This document shows, one piece after another, positions 14,949 to 22,683 of a DNA stretch of 37,383 bases (position 1 is its first letter; each line of letters starts with the position of its first letter). Position numbers and translations under genes: made by a program. This DNA is from a virus. The notes beneath the pieces are model-generated. The model ran no database searches, was not told the DNA's origin, and saw nothing but the letters and a program-made list of their open reading frames with translations. The DNA lies in the IMG/VR virus record IMGVR_UViG_3300025087_000205, positions 1 through 37,383 of that record. One strand, 5' to 3'.

Positions 14949-16499
14949 ATGGCATCTGCATCTCTAATTGTTGAGACTGACTGGCCGAGCAAGGGAGACT
15001 ATGCTAGTCTTGGTTGGAGGATCGTTGCTACGCCAACGAACGACGATGATTTCATTGTTGGCGGCTTGCTTGGCAATGGCATCGGTGCGGGACTTGAAAA
15101 CATTGTTTACCTTGTGCAAGACTATAGCATCACGCGTGGTCGCACGAGTGAATTGGAGCGTGTGGGTGTCGGTACGGCAACAATCACAGTTGACAGTCCG
15201 AGTGCATTGTTCTCACCATTGAACACAAGCGGATGCCTAAGTGGAAGCCTACTGCCAAATAGAAGGATCAACATCGGTTGGAAGTTCGGTAGTCCCGCGA
15301 GTACGTTCTATCGCTTTGTTGGTAAGTTGAAAGAGATCAACTCTGAGCCTGACACTGGTGGCGGTCGCAATGCCGTGCTAGTGTGTACGGATGACTGGAA
15401 TGAGTTACAAAGGGTTGAGACACGGAGTACGCTATATCAGAATGTGCAAAGCGGAAGCCTTGCCGGTAGCCTGCTTGATAACGCTGGCTACTTCACTACC
15501 TGCCGAAACATTGCCGATGGCGCAGATAACTATCGGTATGCCTACTTCGAGCGGCGCAAGTTGGATGAGGTATTGGTTGACATTGAACGCACCGAGTATG
15601 GGTTCATATACATCAATGGTGCAGGCGCATTCGTGTTCCACGATAGGAACTATCGAAGCGTTACGTCAACAGTAAGCGCATCGTTCGACAACACAATGGC
15701 GGGTATTTCCTACCGTCGAAGTGATGATGACATTGCAACAGTAGCAGAAGTGCCGTATGTGCCAAAGGTGCAGAAGGCCGAGACAACGGTTTGGACGTTG
15801 CAACCGCAGGGTGCGCTAGACATACCTGCACAGTCTAGTGGAAGTTTCTTTGGCAACTATCTTGATCCCGGCACTTGTCAACTTGCACCAGCATTAGGTG
15901 TAGCCAGCGGCACGGCCAATTTCTTCACTGCCTCAGATGGCACGGGAACGAATGTTGGCGCGGACTTTAGCACTTCGTTTGTGGCATTTGCGGAAAGTTT
16001 CAAGTTTGTTGCTAGTAACAGTGGTAGTTCTACTGAGTGGTTGACAGGGTTTACTGTTACTGGTTCGCCACTGGTGAGTTACGAGCAACAGACGGCAACA
16101 GCGCGTGACGTAACAGCATGTGCATTGTATGGAGAAAGAACGCTAACCTACGGTGGGCAAAACCTTATTCATCTGTCTGGCAAGGCGCGTGATCTTGCAC
16201 AATATCTAGTCAACCGCTACAAAGACCCACAGAACCTTGACGATGTTACTTTGAACATCGTCAATGATAATGCAACGAATTGGGAGCAGATACTACGGCG
16301 TGACTTGGATGATAGACTGGCAATTAGTAACAGTTCACTTGGTCTGAATGGGCAGGACTTCTTCATCGGTAAGTTGGATGAACAATGGTCGGTCGGCGGT
16401 GTGCACAGTGTTACATATACGCTAGAACGCGCCTCAACACAGAATGTGTTTGTAATAGACCTGAGCGAAATAGGTGGAACTGATGGGTTGGGATATTAG
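14949..16499 (+). CDS. Tail-tip / minor tail protein
   Basis: 516 residues. It follows the tape measure directly. Beta-rich sequence with RGRTSELERVGVGTATITVD near residues 62-85 is typical of distal tail/baseplate proteins, where it builds a ring at the tail tip. A C-terminal region includes LARYL-like and TYTLERAST segments. No peptidase motif is visible. Position and the conserved N-terminal phrase support the call; distal tail protein or tail-associated hub cannot be told apart. Confidence 0.7.
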   Translation: MASASLIVETDWPSKGDYASLGWRIVATPTNDDDFIVGGLLGNGIGAGLENIVYLVQDYSITRGRTSELERVGVGTATITVDSPSALFSPLNTSGCLSGSLLPNRRINIGWKFGSPASTFYRFVGKLKEINSEPDTGGGRNAVLVCTDDWNELQRVETRSTLYQNVQSGSLAGSLLDNAGYFTTCRNIADGADNYRYAYFERRKLDEVLVDIERTEYGFIYINGAGAFVFHDRNYRSVTSTVSASFDNTMAGISYRRSDDDIATVAEVPYVPKVQKAETTVWTLQPQGALDIPAQSSGSFFGNYLDPGTCQLAPALGVASGTANFFTASDGTGTNVGADFSTSFVAFAESFKFVASNSGSSTEWLTGFTVTGSPLVSYEQQTATARDVTACALYGERTLTYGGQNLIHLSGKARDLAQYLVNRYKDPQNLDDVTLNIVNDNATNWEQILRRDLDDRLAISNSSLGLNGQDFFIGKLDEQWSVGGVHSVTYTLERASTQNVFVIDLSEIGGTDGLGY

Positions 16500-16502
16500 A
16501 AC

Positions 16503-17087
16503 ATGACTTGGACTGCAACCTCTCCAATATCGGGATCGAAGTGGGATGGCCCCTCGGGGTGTCCCATCATCTCGCCTAGCAATTGGCAGGTACAAGTATT
16601 GGACAACTTGACAGTATTAGCAAGTCACGATCATAGCGGGAGCGCAGGAGAGGGATTATTTGTTCCACCAGCAAGTTTCTTTCCAGCAATTGACAATGAT
16701 ACCTTTAGTGCATTCTTTCCCACTGCTTGTACGGGATGGATTAAAGAGACAGCTCCCACTGGAAGCAATGCCGCATGGATATACAATGGAGTTGTAGCAA
16801 CTTCTACACTCGACGCATCTATAGCCTATGACATTTATACTAGAACTGGAACGTATACACTTGATCTGTATGGCAATCTTCCCGCTGGATTAAGCAGAGG
16901 AGTTCTTACAGCGTGTATTAATGGATCGGGGATAGGAACAATGGGGTATGGCAGCAATAATAGTGTTTGTGGTTTCTCTATCAATACCAATGGAGAAAAG
17001 ACTCTTACTCTTATAGTAAGTAGCTGTATAGAGAATGAGTATACAGTAAAGTTCTCAGCAATATACATTCGCAGGACTGGTTCATAA
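16503..17087 (+). CDS. HxH tail fibre protein, paralog 1
   Basis: 194 residues. An N-terminal VLDNLTVLASHDHSGSAGEG holds an H-x-H-S-G motif (His 42 and 44); such His pairs bind iron or zinc in the fibres of phage T4 gp37-type tips. The rest is Gly/Ser/Thr-rich beta sequence with a YTLDLYGNLP strand and IYIRRTGS end. It is the first of three tandem genes sharing this layout; the next overlaps it by one base (TAATG), suggesting coupled translation. Probably virion receptor-contact proteins. Confidence 0.7.
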   Translation: MTWTATSPISGSKWDGPSGCPIISPSNWQVQVLDNLTVLASHDHSGSAGEGLFVPPASFFPAIDNDTFSAFFPTACTGWIKETAPTGSNAAWIYNGVVATSTLDASIAYDIYTRTGTYTLDLYGNLPAGLSRGVLTACINGSGIGTMGYGSNNSVCGFSINTNGEKTLTLIVSSCIENEYTVKFSAIYIRRTGS

Positions 17088-17662
17088 TGGCATATAATAC
17101 ACTTCCCTCACTTTCTGCCAATAAGGTGCTTACCGCTTCTTATCTCAATCAATTGAATGATGACTTAAGAATCATTGGTAGACACAATCATTCGGGTTCT
17201 CTTGGCGAGGGTGCATCAACTCTTATCAGTGCTAGTGCCGCCAGTCCATATACAAACCGATACGAGATTGTTTGTCACACACCAGCAAGTCAGACCGGCT
17301 TTTCTACTATCGCGGCATGTATAGGGCTAGTCTTTGGCGGGTTTCGAGGAACGAGCGCATCGGTTGCATCGGCAAAATGGCCGGTTGGCTTATTCGCCGG
17401 AGTATACACATTTCAACTAATGTATTCTGCATGTCCCACATTGGGAACAGCCTCAGTGTTACTTGGGTCGAGTACATTGGGAGAAATTGATATGTATGGT
17501 GCGGCAGTATCACAAAATACTATTGTATCCCTTCCAGCAAGTGTGCCAACATCGGGAAGTTATGAATTGGCTATTACTGCTGGTGGCAAGAAGAATGCGT
17601 CATCGTCTGGTTCTATTGTTCGTATTCAAGCATTCAAGATCAGAAAGACAGGCGGATACTAA
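17087..17662 (+). CDS. HxH tail fibre protein, paralog 2
   Basis: 191 residues. It shares with its neighbours the N-terminal plan: SYLNQLNDDLRIIGRHNHSG (His 33 and 35), then small Gly/Ser/Ala-rich beta sequence (FGGFRGTSASVASAKWPVG, YTFQLMYSACPTLGTASVLLG) and a C-terminal IRKTGGY. Starts on the TAATG junction with the previous gene and ends in the same way. Metal-binding fibre component by motif. Confidence 0.7.
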   Translation: MAYNTLPSLSANKVLTASYLNQLNDDLRIIGRHNHSGSLGEGASTLISASAASPYTNRYEIVCHTPASQTGFSTIAACIGLVFGGFRGTSASVASAKWPVGLFAGVYTFQLMYSACPTLGTASVLLGSSTLGEIDMYGAAVSQNTIVSLPASVPTSGSYELAITAGGKKNASSSGSIVRIQAFKIRKTGGY

Positions 17663-18249
17663 TGTCTTGGACTAATCCTATAAACTACTCGGTTGGGCAA
17701 TCAACTTGTATAGCAAAGCTTGACGAACAAACTTTGGATAACATAGACTTTGCCGGATCACATGGTCATACTGGCGCACCAGGAGATGGCGCACAACTGT
17801 TGGCAAGTGGTAGTTCTATTCAGGGAAGTCAGTATAACAAGGTTGCGTATCAGACAATTTCTCTCCTGCCATTTTTCTGTGTTTGTGCACACGCAGATGT
17901 ACAAACGTCAGGAGGAGGGGGTTCCGATCTAAACGCATACTCTATCTTTCATACATCCAATGGTGCTTCCGCCAAATATCTAATTGACATGACAGATGGA
18001 ACATGGGAATTTCAACTTATGTATACCCAATTCTCTACTCGTGGAATACTTGCCGCGAGTATAGGATCAACTAAAATTGGACAAGTTGATACTGGAGGTG
18101 CACTTGCTTACAATGTTCTTACCACTGCATCAAGGTTTACTATATCTGCCAGCGGGACGCAGACCTTGACTATTGAGGGAACAACTGGTTCATCTGGAGG
18201 TGCAAACATAGTGTATAATCATCTTCTATTCTATCGCGTGTCCTCGTAG
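17662..18249 (+). CDS. HxH tail fibre protein, paralog 3
   Basis: 195 residues. The third member: TLDNIDFAGSHGHTGAPGDG carries HGHTG (His 34 and 36). The centre WEFQLMYTQFSTRGILAASIG parallels the same region of paralog 2, and the end GGANIVYNHLLFYRVSS parallels the other ends. It is the last gene of the structural operon, followed by a promoter for the early module. Three successive copies suggest duplication with divergence and possibly a heteromeric fibre. Confidence 0.7.
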   Translation: MSWTNPINYSVGQSTCIAKLDEQTLDNIDFAGSHGHTGAPGDGAQLLASGSSIQGSQYNKVAYQTISLLPFFCVCAHADVQTSGGGGSDLNAYSIFHTSNGASAKYLIDMTDGTWEFQLMYTQFSTRGILAASIGSTKIGQVDTGGALAYNVLTTASRFTISASGTQTLTIEGTTGSSGGANIVYNHLLFYRVSS

Positions 18250-18308
18250 GGTATCTCCGAGTTATTATGTCAACCTCCCTCTCTCACCTTAAACTTATCT
18301 AATGCCCA

Positions 18309-18337
18309 TTGACATTTAGCATAAGTCGTTATATATT
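18309..18337 (+). promoter_or_regulatory. Sigma70 promoter for early module
   Basis: TTGACA (18309-18314), 17-base spacer, TATATT (18332-18337). Start near 18344, about 58 bases before the GTG at 18402. The same pair and spacing occur at 36207-36235. Confidence 0.75.
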
Positions 18338-18401
18338 GTCCCCTGTAAGCATGTGGTGAAAGTAAACCATAACTCAAACTCAATTCACAAGGAGAAAAAA
18401 C

Positions 18402-18737
18402 GTGGACATCAACAGCCTCACCATCGGGGAAGCGAAACAACTGACGCAGATGTTTGGCACACCAAACGAAGGAAAAAGTCACTCGTTTGAAGTGGGCAAG
18501 TCCTACTTCATTCGCACGGTGACGAGTTACTTCACAGGAAAACTCGTGGCTGTAACCAACAGCGACATCGTTCTCTCGGACGCGGCATGGATCGCAAACA
18601 TGGGACGCTTTTTCAATACACTCCAAACAGGAAATCTTGATGAGGTTGAACCATATCCCAATCCAGTGATCCTCAACCGAGACTCCATTGTAGATATAAC
18701 TGAATGGGTACATAAACTTCCGCGGGAGCAAAAATGA
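18402..18737 (+). CDS. Conserved small phage protein of unknown function
   Basis: 111 residues from a GTG preceded by AAGGAGAAAAAAC. The phrases TIGEAKQLTQMFG, VGKSYFIRTVTSYFTGKLV, SDIVLSDAAWIANMGRF and the closing ITEWVHKLPREQK are, to my recollection, recurrent in many unrelated phages, where the gene is often followed by a Gly/Ser-repeat mini-protein. The function is unknown. It follows a TTGACA/TATATT promoter and overlaps the repeat microprotein, starting an early operon. Confidence 0.75.
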   Translation: MDINSLTIGEAKQLTQMFGTPNEGKSHSFEVGKSYFIRTVTSYFTGKLVAVTNSDIVLSDAAWIANMGRFFNTLQTGNLDEVEPYPNPVILNRDSIVDITEWVHKLPREQK

Positions 18738-18856
18738 TCAAGAAGTTTACTGGTTCGCTCTGGTCGGGGTCGGGGTCGCGGTCGCGGTCGCGGTCGCGGT
18801 CGCGGTCGGGGTCGCGGTCGGGGTCGCGGTCGGGGTCGCGGTCGGGGTCGCAGTAA
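18734..18856 (+). CDS. Ser-Arg/Ser-Gly dipeptide repeat microprotein
   Basis: 40 residues, too short for routine gene finding. It starts with ATGA overlap to the previous stop. After MIKKFTGSLW the rest is 15 dipeptides Ser-Gly, Ser-Arg or Ser-Gln ending in TAA. The repeat is made from the hexamers TCGCGG and TCGGGG. Basic, disordered, resembling RS-type peptides that bind nucleic acid or are phosphorylated in other systems, but no function is known for this phage peptide. A start codon in the right place and the translational coupling favour a real gene. Length variation would keep the frame. Confidence 0.65.
   Translation: MIKKFTGSLWSGSGSRSRSRSRSRSGSRSGSRSGSRSGSQ
18763..18853 (+). repeat. 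Hexanucleotide G-rich tandem repeat
   Basis: About fourteen head-to-tail units of GGTCGC or GGTCGG. It codes the Ser-Arg/Ser-Gly tract; on the complementary strand it would encode Arg-Pro or Asp-Arg tracts, which are shadows. G runs and short period make it prone to slippage and secondary structure. Confidence 0.8.
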
Positions 18857-19012
18857 AACATGCCAAAGCACATCTGCCTTCTGTGAACTACCGAGACAAA
18901 CACACACACAACGAATGACCGACAAAATCAAAAGTAGTTTGCAGAAAGCAGTTGTGCTTTAGCGTTTGGCTTAGTTCATTGCTCAAGTCACTATCTCCAT
19001 AAGGACAGGTGT

Positions 19013-19264
19013 ATGCCCACTCAAATTCTTGCTTGCAAGTGTACGAACGAGTACCAAGATCGTGTCTATGGCGTGAGTATGCGCGTGCATAACCACTCTC
19101 CGAAGGTCAATCAAGGTACGGGAGGCTGGCGGTGTACAGTGTGCAAGCGCGAGCAGGGAAAGCAGAAGGTTGAAAAGAAAGCCGAGCCTGCTACTGACAA
19201 TACAAAGCAGGGTAAGAGCAAGAGCAAGAGCAAGAGTAAGAACAAGGGTAAGAAACAAAAGTAA
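19013..19264 (+). CDS. Small zinc-binding protein with Lys-Ser tail
   Basis: 83 residues, ATG preceded by AAGGAC. The N-terminal half holds four Cys/His candidates: CKCTNEYQDRVYGVSMRVHN then WRCTVCKRE. The closest known shape is a small phage zinc-ribbon protein with the phrase YQDRVYG..RVHN..WRCTVC. The C-terminal third is low complexity (GKSKSKSKSKNKGKKQK) coded by hexamer repeats. Probably nucleic-acid-binding; function unknown. It lies directly before a 377-base non-coding stretch. Confidence 0.7.
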   Translation: MPTQILACKCTNEYQDRVYGVSMRVHNHSPKVNQGTGGWRCTVCKREQGKQKVEKKAEPATDNTKQGKSKSKSKSKNKGKKQK

Positions 19265-19620
19265 CTGTCACACCCAGTCGCGCTGAGTAGCCACACAACT
19301 GCGAGTAATGACGTAGGCAGTGGTGAATAAACTGCACCGCCATCGTGCAACGCAGGTATCTGCAACCCATGTGTGAGCGAATAACAACGGACGCTCTAAC
19401 TGTAGACTTGCGAGAAACTTGAAGTTGCTAGAGCCGGGGTGCGACAGTAAGTAGGACGTGCGATCTACGGGTCAACTCGTACCTATCCGAGTGAAGGAAG
19501 AAAGGCCATAAGATCGTAAATCGTTGCTATCTCGTAAACCAACAGCGTCCAATGCAGGGAGGTGACTAGAGAAGCATAAACTCAGGGAGTCGGGTACATC
19601 CTCAACTTTCACATCCAACT
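19265..19620 (+). ncRNA. Candidate large structured RNA (unclassified)
   Basis: No credible open frame between 19265 and 19641. Several helices can be drawn: TCACAC 19268-19273 with GTGTGA 19371-19376; GCAGT with ACTGC near 19317-19335; GGACGCT 19389-19395 with AGCGTCC 19544-19550, a 7-bp helix closing about 150 bases; GCTCTA 19393-19398 with TAGAGC 19429-19434; GCGATCT near 19460 with AGATCGT near 19511; ACTCG 19475-19479 with CGAGT 19488-19492. The layout looks like a multibranched RNA. No known class (tRNA, tmRNA, RNase P, group I intron) was matched. Its exact ends are unknown; it may also be a long leader for the next gene. Confidence 0.45.
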
Positions 19621-19641
19621 TTCAACTAAGGAGAAATTACA

Positions 19642-20646
19642 ATGTCTGACAGTGACACTCAGAACGACTATGGGTTTACTGGCGAAGATCATGGCCCTCT
19701 TCCAACTGGCGAATTCGTCCAGCGTGGGATGATTGGCAAGGTCAACGCTAACCACCGCTGGTTCGGTGGAATCATCAAAGAACCATTCCAGACCTCGGAG
19801 GGAAAAGAAATTCCCAAAGGCCCGCTTTACTTTCCCGGTGATAAAGAGAGTGCTGACAAGTTTGTAAAGCAATACCTGGGAGATAAATACTTTGTCAAGC
19901 CATGTTTCGTGATGGCTGTGCCGCTTGCCAGTGTCACCAACATGACAGATGATGCAAAGGGAAAGTGGGGCTTGGTTCAATCCTCTCACGCTCTGGTTCA
20001 GGGCATCGGAAAGAACTACAAAGCCGCGAAGAGCAATGCGGCAGGTTTCAATCTCGTCACTCTCCCCGCAGTGGTAGACGCTTGGGCACGCTACAAAAAG
20101 TGGTACGAAGAGCCTCTCTTTGATCCATCGGCCATCGGCGATATTCACAACGAGTTGGACACGAGCGATCTGCTGGATCGTCTTCAGGCCATGCGTGTTA
20201 TGATTTGGTCTAAGTTGGGAACACAAGACTGGATCATTAACTCGAAAGAGGCGGGGGCAAGTGACAAGTTAGCCGATGCACTCCAATTCGGTCAGAAGTC
20301 GTGGGATCGGTGGGCTGAGTTGCTTGTGGTTCAGAACCCTGCACCCGGTGCGATCTACGAGACTGTGAAAGTGGGATTGGGCGGGCATGATCGAAACCGT
20401 GTCCCGGTCATTCTACGCTTCTTCGCTGGCGAGCGTGAGGCAATTGCGGCTGGCAACAAGGCTAGTGAGACCTCTACGATCAAATGGGATGACCTTTCTG
20501 ACAAGGCGAAGGAAACCTACGGTGATGTAGAAACCTTGCGGATGAGCATCCCGGAGATCACCGATGCTCTCAAGACAAAAGCCAAGCCGAAAGTTGCGGC
20601 TGAGTTCGGTCTGACGATGGGTGATCTCAACATCGTGATTGCCTAG
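19642..20646 (+). CDS. Hypothetical early protein, 334 aa
   Basis: 334 residues, AAGGAG site before ATG. Not recognised. The sequence begins YGFTGEDHGPLPTGEFVQRG, has a Lys/Gly-rich early part and a mixed alpha/beta centre with WARYKKWYEEPLF and LLVVQNPAPGAIYETVKVGLG. No Walker, Zn or membrane motif. Located at the head of the replication/recombination block, so it may bind DNA or be a single-strand binding or recombination protein, but this is inference from place only. It is followed by a strong hairpin terminator. Confidence 0.6.
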   Translation: MSDSDTQNDYGFTGEDHGPLPTGEFVQRGMIGKVNANHRWFGGIIKEPFQTSEGKEIPKGPLYFPGDKESADKFVKQYLGDKYFVKPCFVMAVPLASVTNMTDDAKGKWGLVQSSHALVQGIGKNYKAAKSNAAGFNLVTLPAVVDAWARYKKWYEEPLFDPSAIGDIHNELDTSDLLDRLQAMRVMIWSKLGTQDWIINSKEAGASDKLADALQFGQKSWDRWAELLVVQNPAPGAIYETVKVGLGGHDRNRVPVILRFFAGEREAIAAGNKASETSTIKWDDLSDKAKETYGDVETLRMSIPEITDALKTKAKPKVAAEFGLTMGDLNIVIA

Positions 20647-20667
20647 ACAGAGATATGTAGTTAGGTT

Positions 20668-20711
20668 GAGTGGTGGTTAGTAGTGAAATAACCACCACTC
20701 ATACTTTGCTT
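20668..20711 (+). terminator. Terminator-like hairpin
   Basis: GAGTGGTGGTTA (20668-20679) pairs perfectly with TAACCACCACTC (20689-20700), 12 bp with a 9-base loop, followed by ATACTTTGCTT. The T-tract is interrupted, so termination may be partial. Confidence 0.65.
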
Positions 20712-20723
20712 GTGGGAGGAAAC

Positions 20724-20882
20724 GTGAGCAATACAATTGACCATCGTGAGTGGCACAAAGAGCCAGAGGAACTTGCACCTGTTTGGCAGAGAATGCTTAT
20801 GTACATTGGCATAGTCTTATTTGGTTTGGCGTTCTGGGCTGGAGTGGTGTTGCTTATCCTAGTTCTGGCGGGATGGCAATGA
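20724..20882 (+). CDS. Small membrane protein
   Basis: 52 residues from a GTG (20724) preceded by GGGAGGAAAC, an excellent site; the ATG-like frame further upstream would run through a hairpin and is rejected. A charged N-terminal half (DHREWHKEPEELAPVW) is followed by a single membrane segment IGIVLFGLAFWAGVVLLILV. Function unknown; perhaps membrane anchoring or a host-takeover peptide. Confidence 0.65.
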   Translation: MSNTIDHREWHKEPEELAPVWQRMLMYIGIVLFGLAFWAGVVLLILVLAGWQ

Positions 20883-20921
20883 GCGAACTCATAAGAGCAG
20901 AGTTTGACTAAGGAGAATATC

Positions 20922-21251
20922 ATGGATTACTATAGTTGTGAGATTTGCGGACGGCCTGGTGTGCCGGGTCTGATCATTGGAGATTTTCATGTCATCATCT
21001 GTGTCCAGCACGCGCGTGCCTGGCGCGAGCATGTTGTCAGACGGGCGGAATTCGTTGCGCTGGAATCAGCAAAAGAGCGTCTGCGCTTGCTTGAGGCGGC
21101 AACTGCTAGCGGACATTACGAAGTTGACCAGGCATACCCGTTGGCCGTTGACCTGCTCGCGGTCATTCGTGAGCAACAAAACATTCTATTTGAACTTGCT
21201 TGCGCGTGGATCGTGGCACAACAGAACTCACTGACCACGAGCAAGACGTAG
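20922..21251 (+). CDS. Small zinc-finger-like protein
   Basis: 109 residues from ATG 20922, which has AAGGAGAATATC in front; an in-frame TTG further up is not needed. It opens with CEICGRPG and has CVQH some 20 residues later, a C-x2-C / C-x2-H zinc site. The remainder is helical with many Ala, Glu and Arg. Function not known. It is followed by a 3-base gap to the next gene. Confidence 0.6.
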   Translation: MDYYSCEICGRPGVPGLIIGDFHVIICVQHARAWREHVVRRAEFVALESAKERLRLLEAATASGHYEVDQAYPLAVDLLAVIREQQNILFELACAWIVAQQNSLTTSKT

Positions 21252-21253
21252 GT

Positions 21254-22054
21254 ATGACCAAGTTTATTCTCGCTGACCCGACCGAGGAGCGACACCTACA
21301 CCCATCTATTCTTGAACTGGTACGCGAGTATGTGACGGGGTTAGAGGACATGACCGGTGCAGACCTTATCATTACTCCGCTGTCCCTCCCTACCAAGTCA
21401 GATGCAATGCTCAAGCGACATGCGCGAGAGGGATTGTGTGTCCAGCGTAAGGACATCAACGATTTCATCACCTCGTTCTTTCAGACCGACAACCGTTTGC
21501 CAAACCAGTTGTTGCGAATGTGCCAAGTAACGGAGATACCCTGGCTGTTGATCGTAGGTGATCTCAAGTGTGATAAGGAGGGCATGTCGGTTGCCGATGG
21601 GCGAACGCGGGAGATACGCTATGATAGTGTTATCGCAGCAATGGACTCGTGGCAGTTGCGCGGGAGTGATAGGTGCAGTGGTCGTCTATCGTGGATACTC
21701 AGCGACAGGCAGATGGCCTCGTGGTGCATGGACTGGTACAACCGCTTAGTCAAGGTACAAGAGCGCAAGGCGATGGGGTACGATGGATGGGGTGACTATC
21801 CCGTGTTTCGTCCTGCGCCACAGACGCTTTACAAGATACCCGATGTACAACGGACTCTGATGACATTCCCCGGCTTGGGATTTGAGCGAGCGCAATTGGT
21901 GTACGATGAAGCTAGGAAAAAGTCGGAGAACCCAACGCTGATGGACTGCCTTGTGATTATCAGCGATCATTCCGTTGTCGGTGTAGGCAAGAAAACGCGC
22001 AAGTCCATCCTTGAGTTTGTGGGATGGAATGACATGCAAGAGGAAAAGGAGTAA
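21254..22054 (+). CDS. ERCC4/XPF-like nuclease
   Basis: 266 residues from ATG 21254. An N-terminal ERCC4-like domain: ILADPTEERH, then LCVQRKDINDFITSFF, where the family normally has E-R-K-x3-D, and WLLIVGDL as the following strand. A C-terminal helix-hairpin-helix region includes FPGLGFERAQLV and VVGVGKKTRKSIL, as in XPF/Mus81-type nucleases. Probably a structure-specific endonuclease in phage replication or recombination. The first acidic residue of the motif is replaced by Gln (Q64), which might weaken or change metal binding. It is coupled to the following genes with short gaps. Confidence 0.7.
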   Translation: MTKFILADPTEERHLHPSILELVREYVTGLEDMTGADLIITPLSLPTKSDAMLKRHAREGLCVQRKDINDFITSFFQTDNRLPNQLLRMCQVTEIPWLLIVGDLKCDKEGMSVADGRTREIRYDSVIAAMDSWQLRGSDRCSGRLSWILSDRQMASWCMDWYNRLVKVQERKAMGYDGWGDYPVFRPAPQTLYKIPDVQRTLMTFPGLGFERAQLVYDEARKKSENPTLMDCLVIISDHSVVGVGKKTRKSILEFVGWNDMQEEKE

Positions 22055-22058
22055 TAAC

Positions 22059-22277
22059 GTGGCAAAAACAACTGGTCGTCAGGATAAGGATTTTCTGGAT
22101 CAATTATTTGTCTCGGTGTCAGACAGTGATGTTACTCGTGCTATCCGCGATTTGTTTGGGGATGCGGCATGGGTAGTAGATTAGGTAAAAGAGAACTTTT
22201 CTCCAGAAGAGGTGTTTGACGAAGCATTCCTATCCGCATGGGCAGAAGAGAACAATTACGAAAAGAAGGAGCAATAG
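22059..22277 (+). pseudogene. Small phage ORF interrupted by in-frame amber
   Basis: GTG 22059, preceded by AAGGAG, opens a frame of 41 sense codons to TAG 22182-22184. The same frame then continues for 30 more sense codons to TAG 22275-22277. The second part (VKENFSPEEVFDEAFLSAWA then EENNY) is the familiar acidic C-terminal phrase of many phage mini-proteins and ends one base before the next start. The first part ends AWVVD, so a tyrosine-like codon is expected at the stop. It may be a real mutation, a sequencing change, or a readthrough site. Other genes here end in TAG, so general recoding is not supported. Confidence 0.65.
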
Positions 22278-22278
22278 C

Positions 22279-22656
22279 ATGGAAACATCAGTTGTAGATA
22301 TGCTTGACCAGTTAGTGGAGTATCAGGCACAGCGCGATGTTTTGCGTCTTGACAAGGAGACATTGATCGCCAGTGTTATTCCTGATGAGATCAGAGCCAA
22401 AATTGCCGAAATTGAGGCAGAGTTTTCTGGCAGGACAGAAACGGTTAATGGAAACATTGTTGAGATCGAGGCTAATATCAAAGCCGAAGTTGTAGGCTAT
22501 GGCAAGACCATCAAGGGGCAACGACTCATGGCCGTCTGGAGCAAAGGACGCACAAGTTGGGACACAAAGGCACTAGAGGGTTATGGTGCGGCACATCCCG
22601 AAATTCTCACTTTCTGCAAGGTGGGCGAACCGTCTGTGAGCATCAGAAAAGTGTAG
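22279..22656 (+). CDS. Hypothetical conserved phage protein
   Basis: 125 residues from ATG 22279 (AAGGAG site); an earlier in-frame ATG at 22216 lies inside the preceding ORF and is rejected. Coiled-coil-like N-terminal half (LRLDKETLIASVIPDEIRAK, IAEIEAEFSG) then a beta-like part GQRLMAVWSKGRTSWDTKALE and an end FCKVGEPSVSIRKV. This order is common in many unrelated phages, mostly without a known function. Possibly DNA-binding or nuclease inhibitor-type; not assigned. Confidence 0.65.
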   Translation: METSVVDMLDQLVEYQAQRDVLRLDKETLIASVIPDEIRAKIAEIEAEFSGRTETVNGNIVEIEANIKAEVVGYGKTIKGQRLMAVWSKGRTSWDTKALEGYGAAHPEILTFCKVGEPSVSIRKV

Positions 22657-22683
22657 GACATGAAAAAGAGAGGAGTAGATTCC

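Noticed and set aside
18527-18931. Minus-strand frames with long Arg-Pro or Asp-Arg repeats
   Set aside because: They are complements of the hexamer repeat coding the plus-strand Ser-Arg/Ser-Gly peptide; no ribosome site or context.
19265-19641. Group I intron or tmRNA
   Set aside because: GGTGACTAGAG and GGAGTC faintly resemble an intron P7 pair, but the space between is too short for P3/P8 and no flanking exons exist; no tRNA-like end was found.
22182-22184. Genome-wide TAG recoding
   Set aside because: Many intact genes in the window end naturally in TAG (for example at 5974, 10254, 14939, 18249, 20646), so TAG is still a stop.
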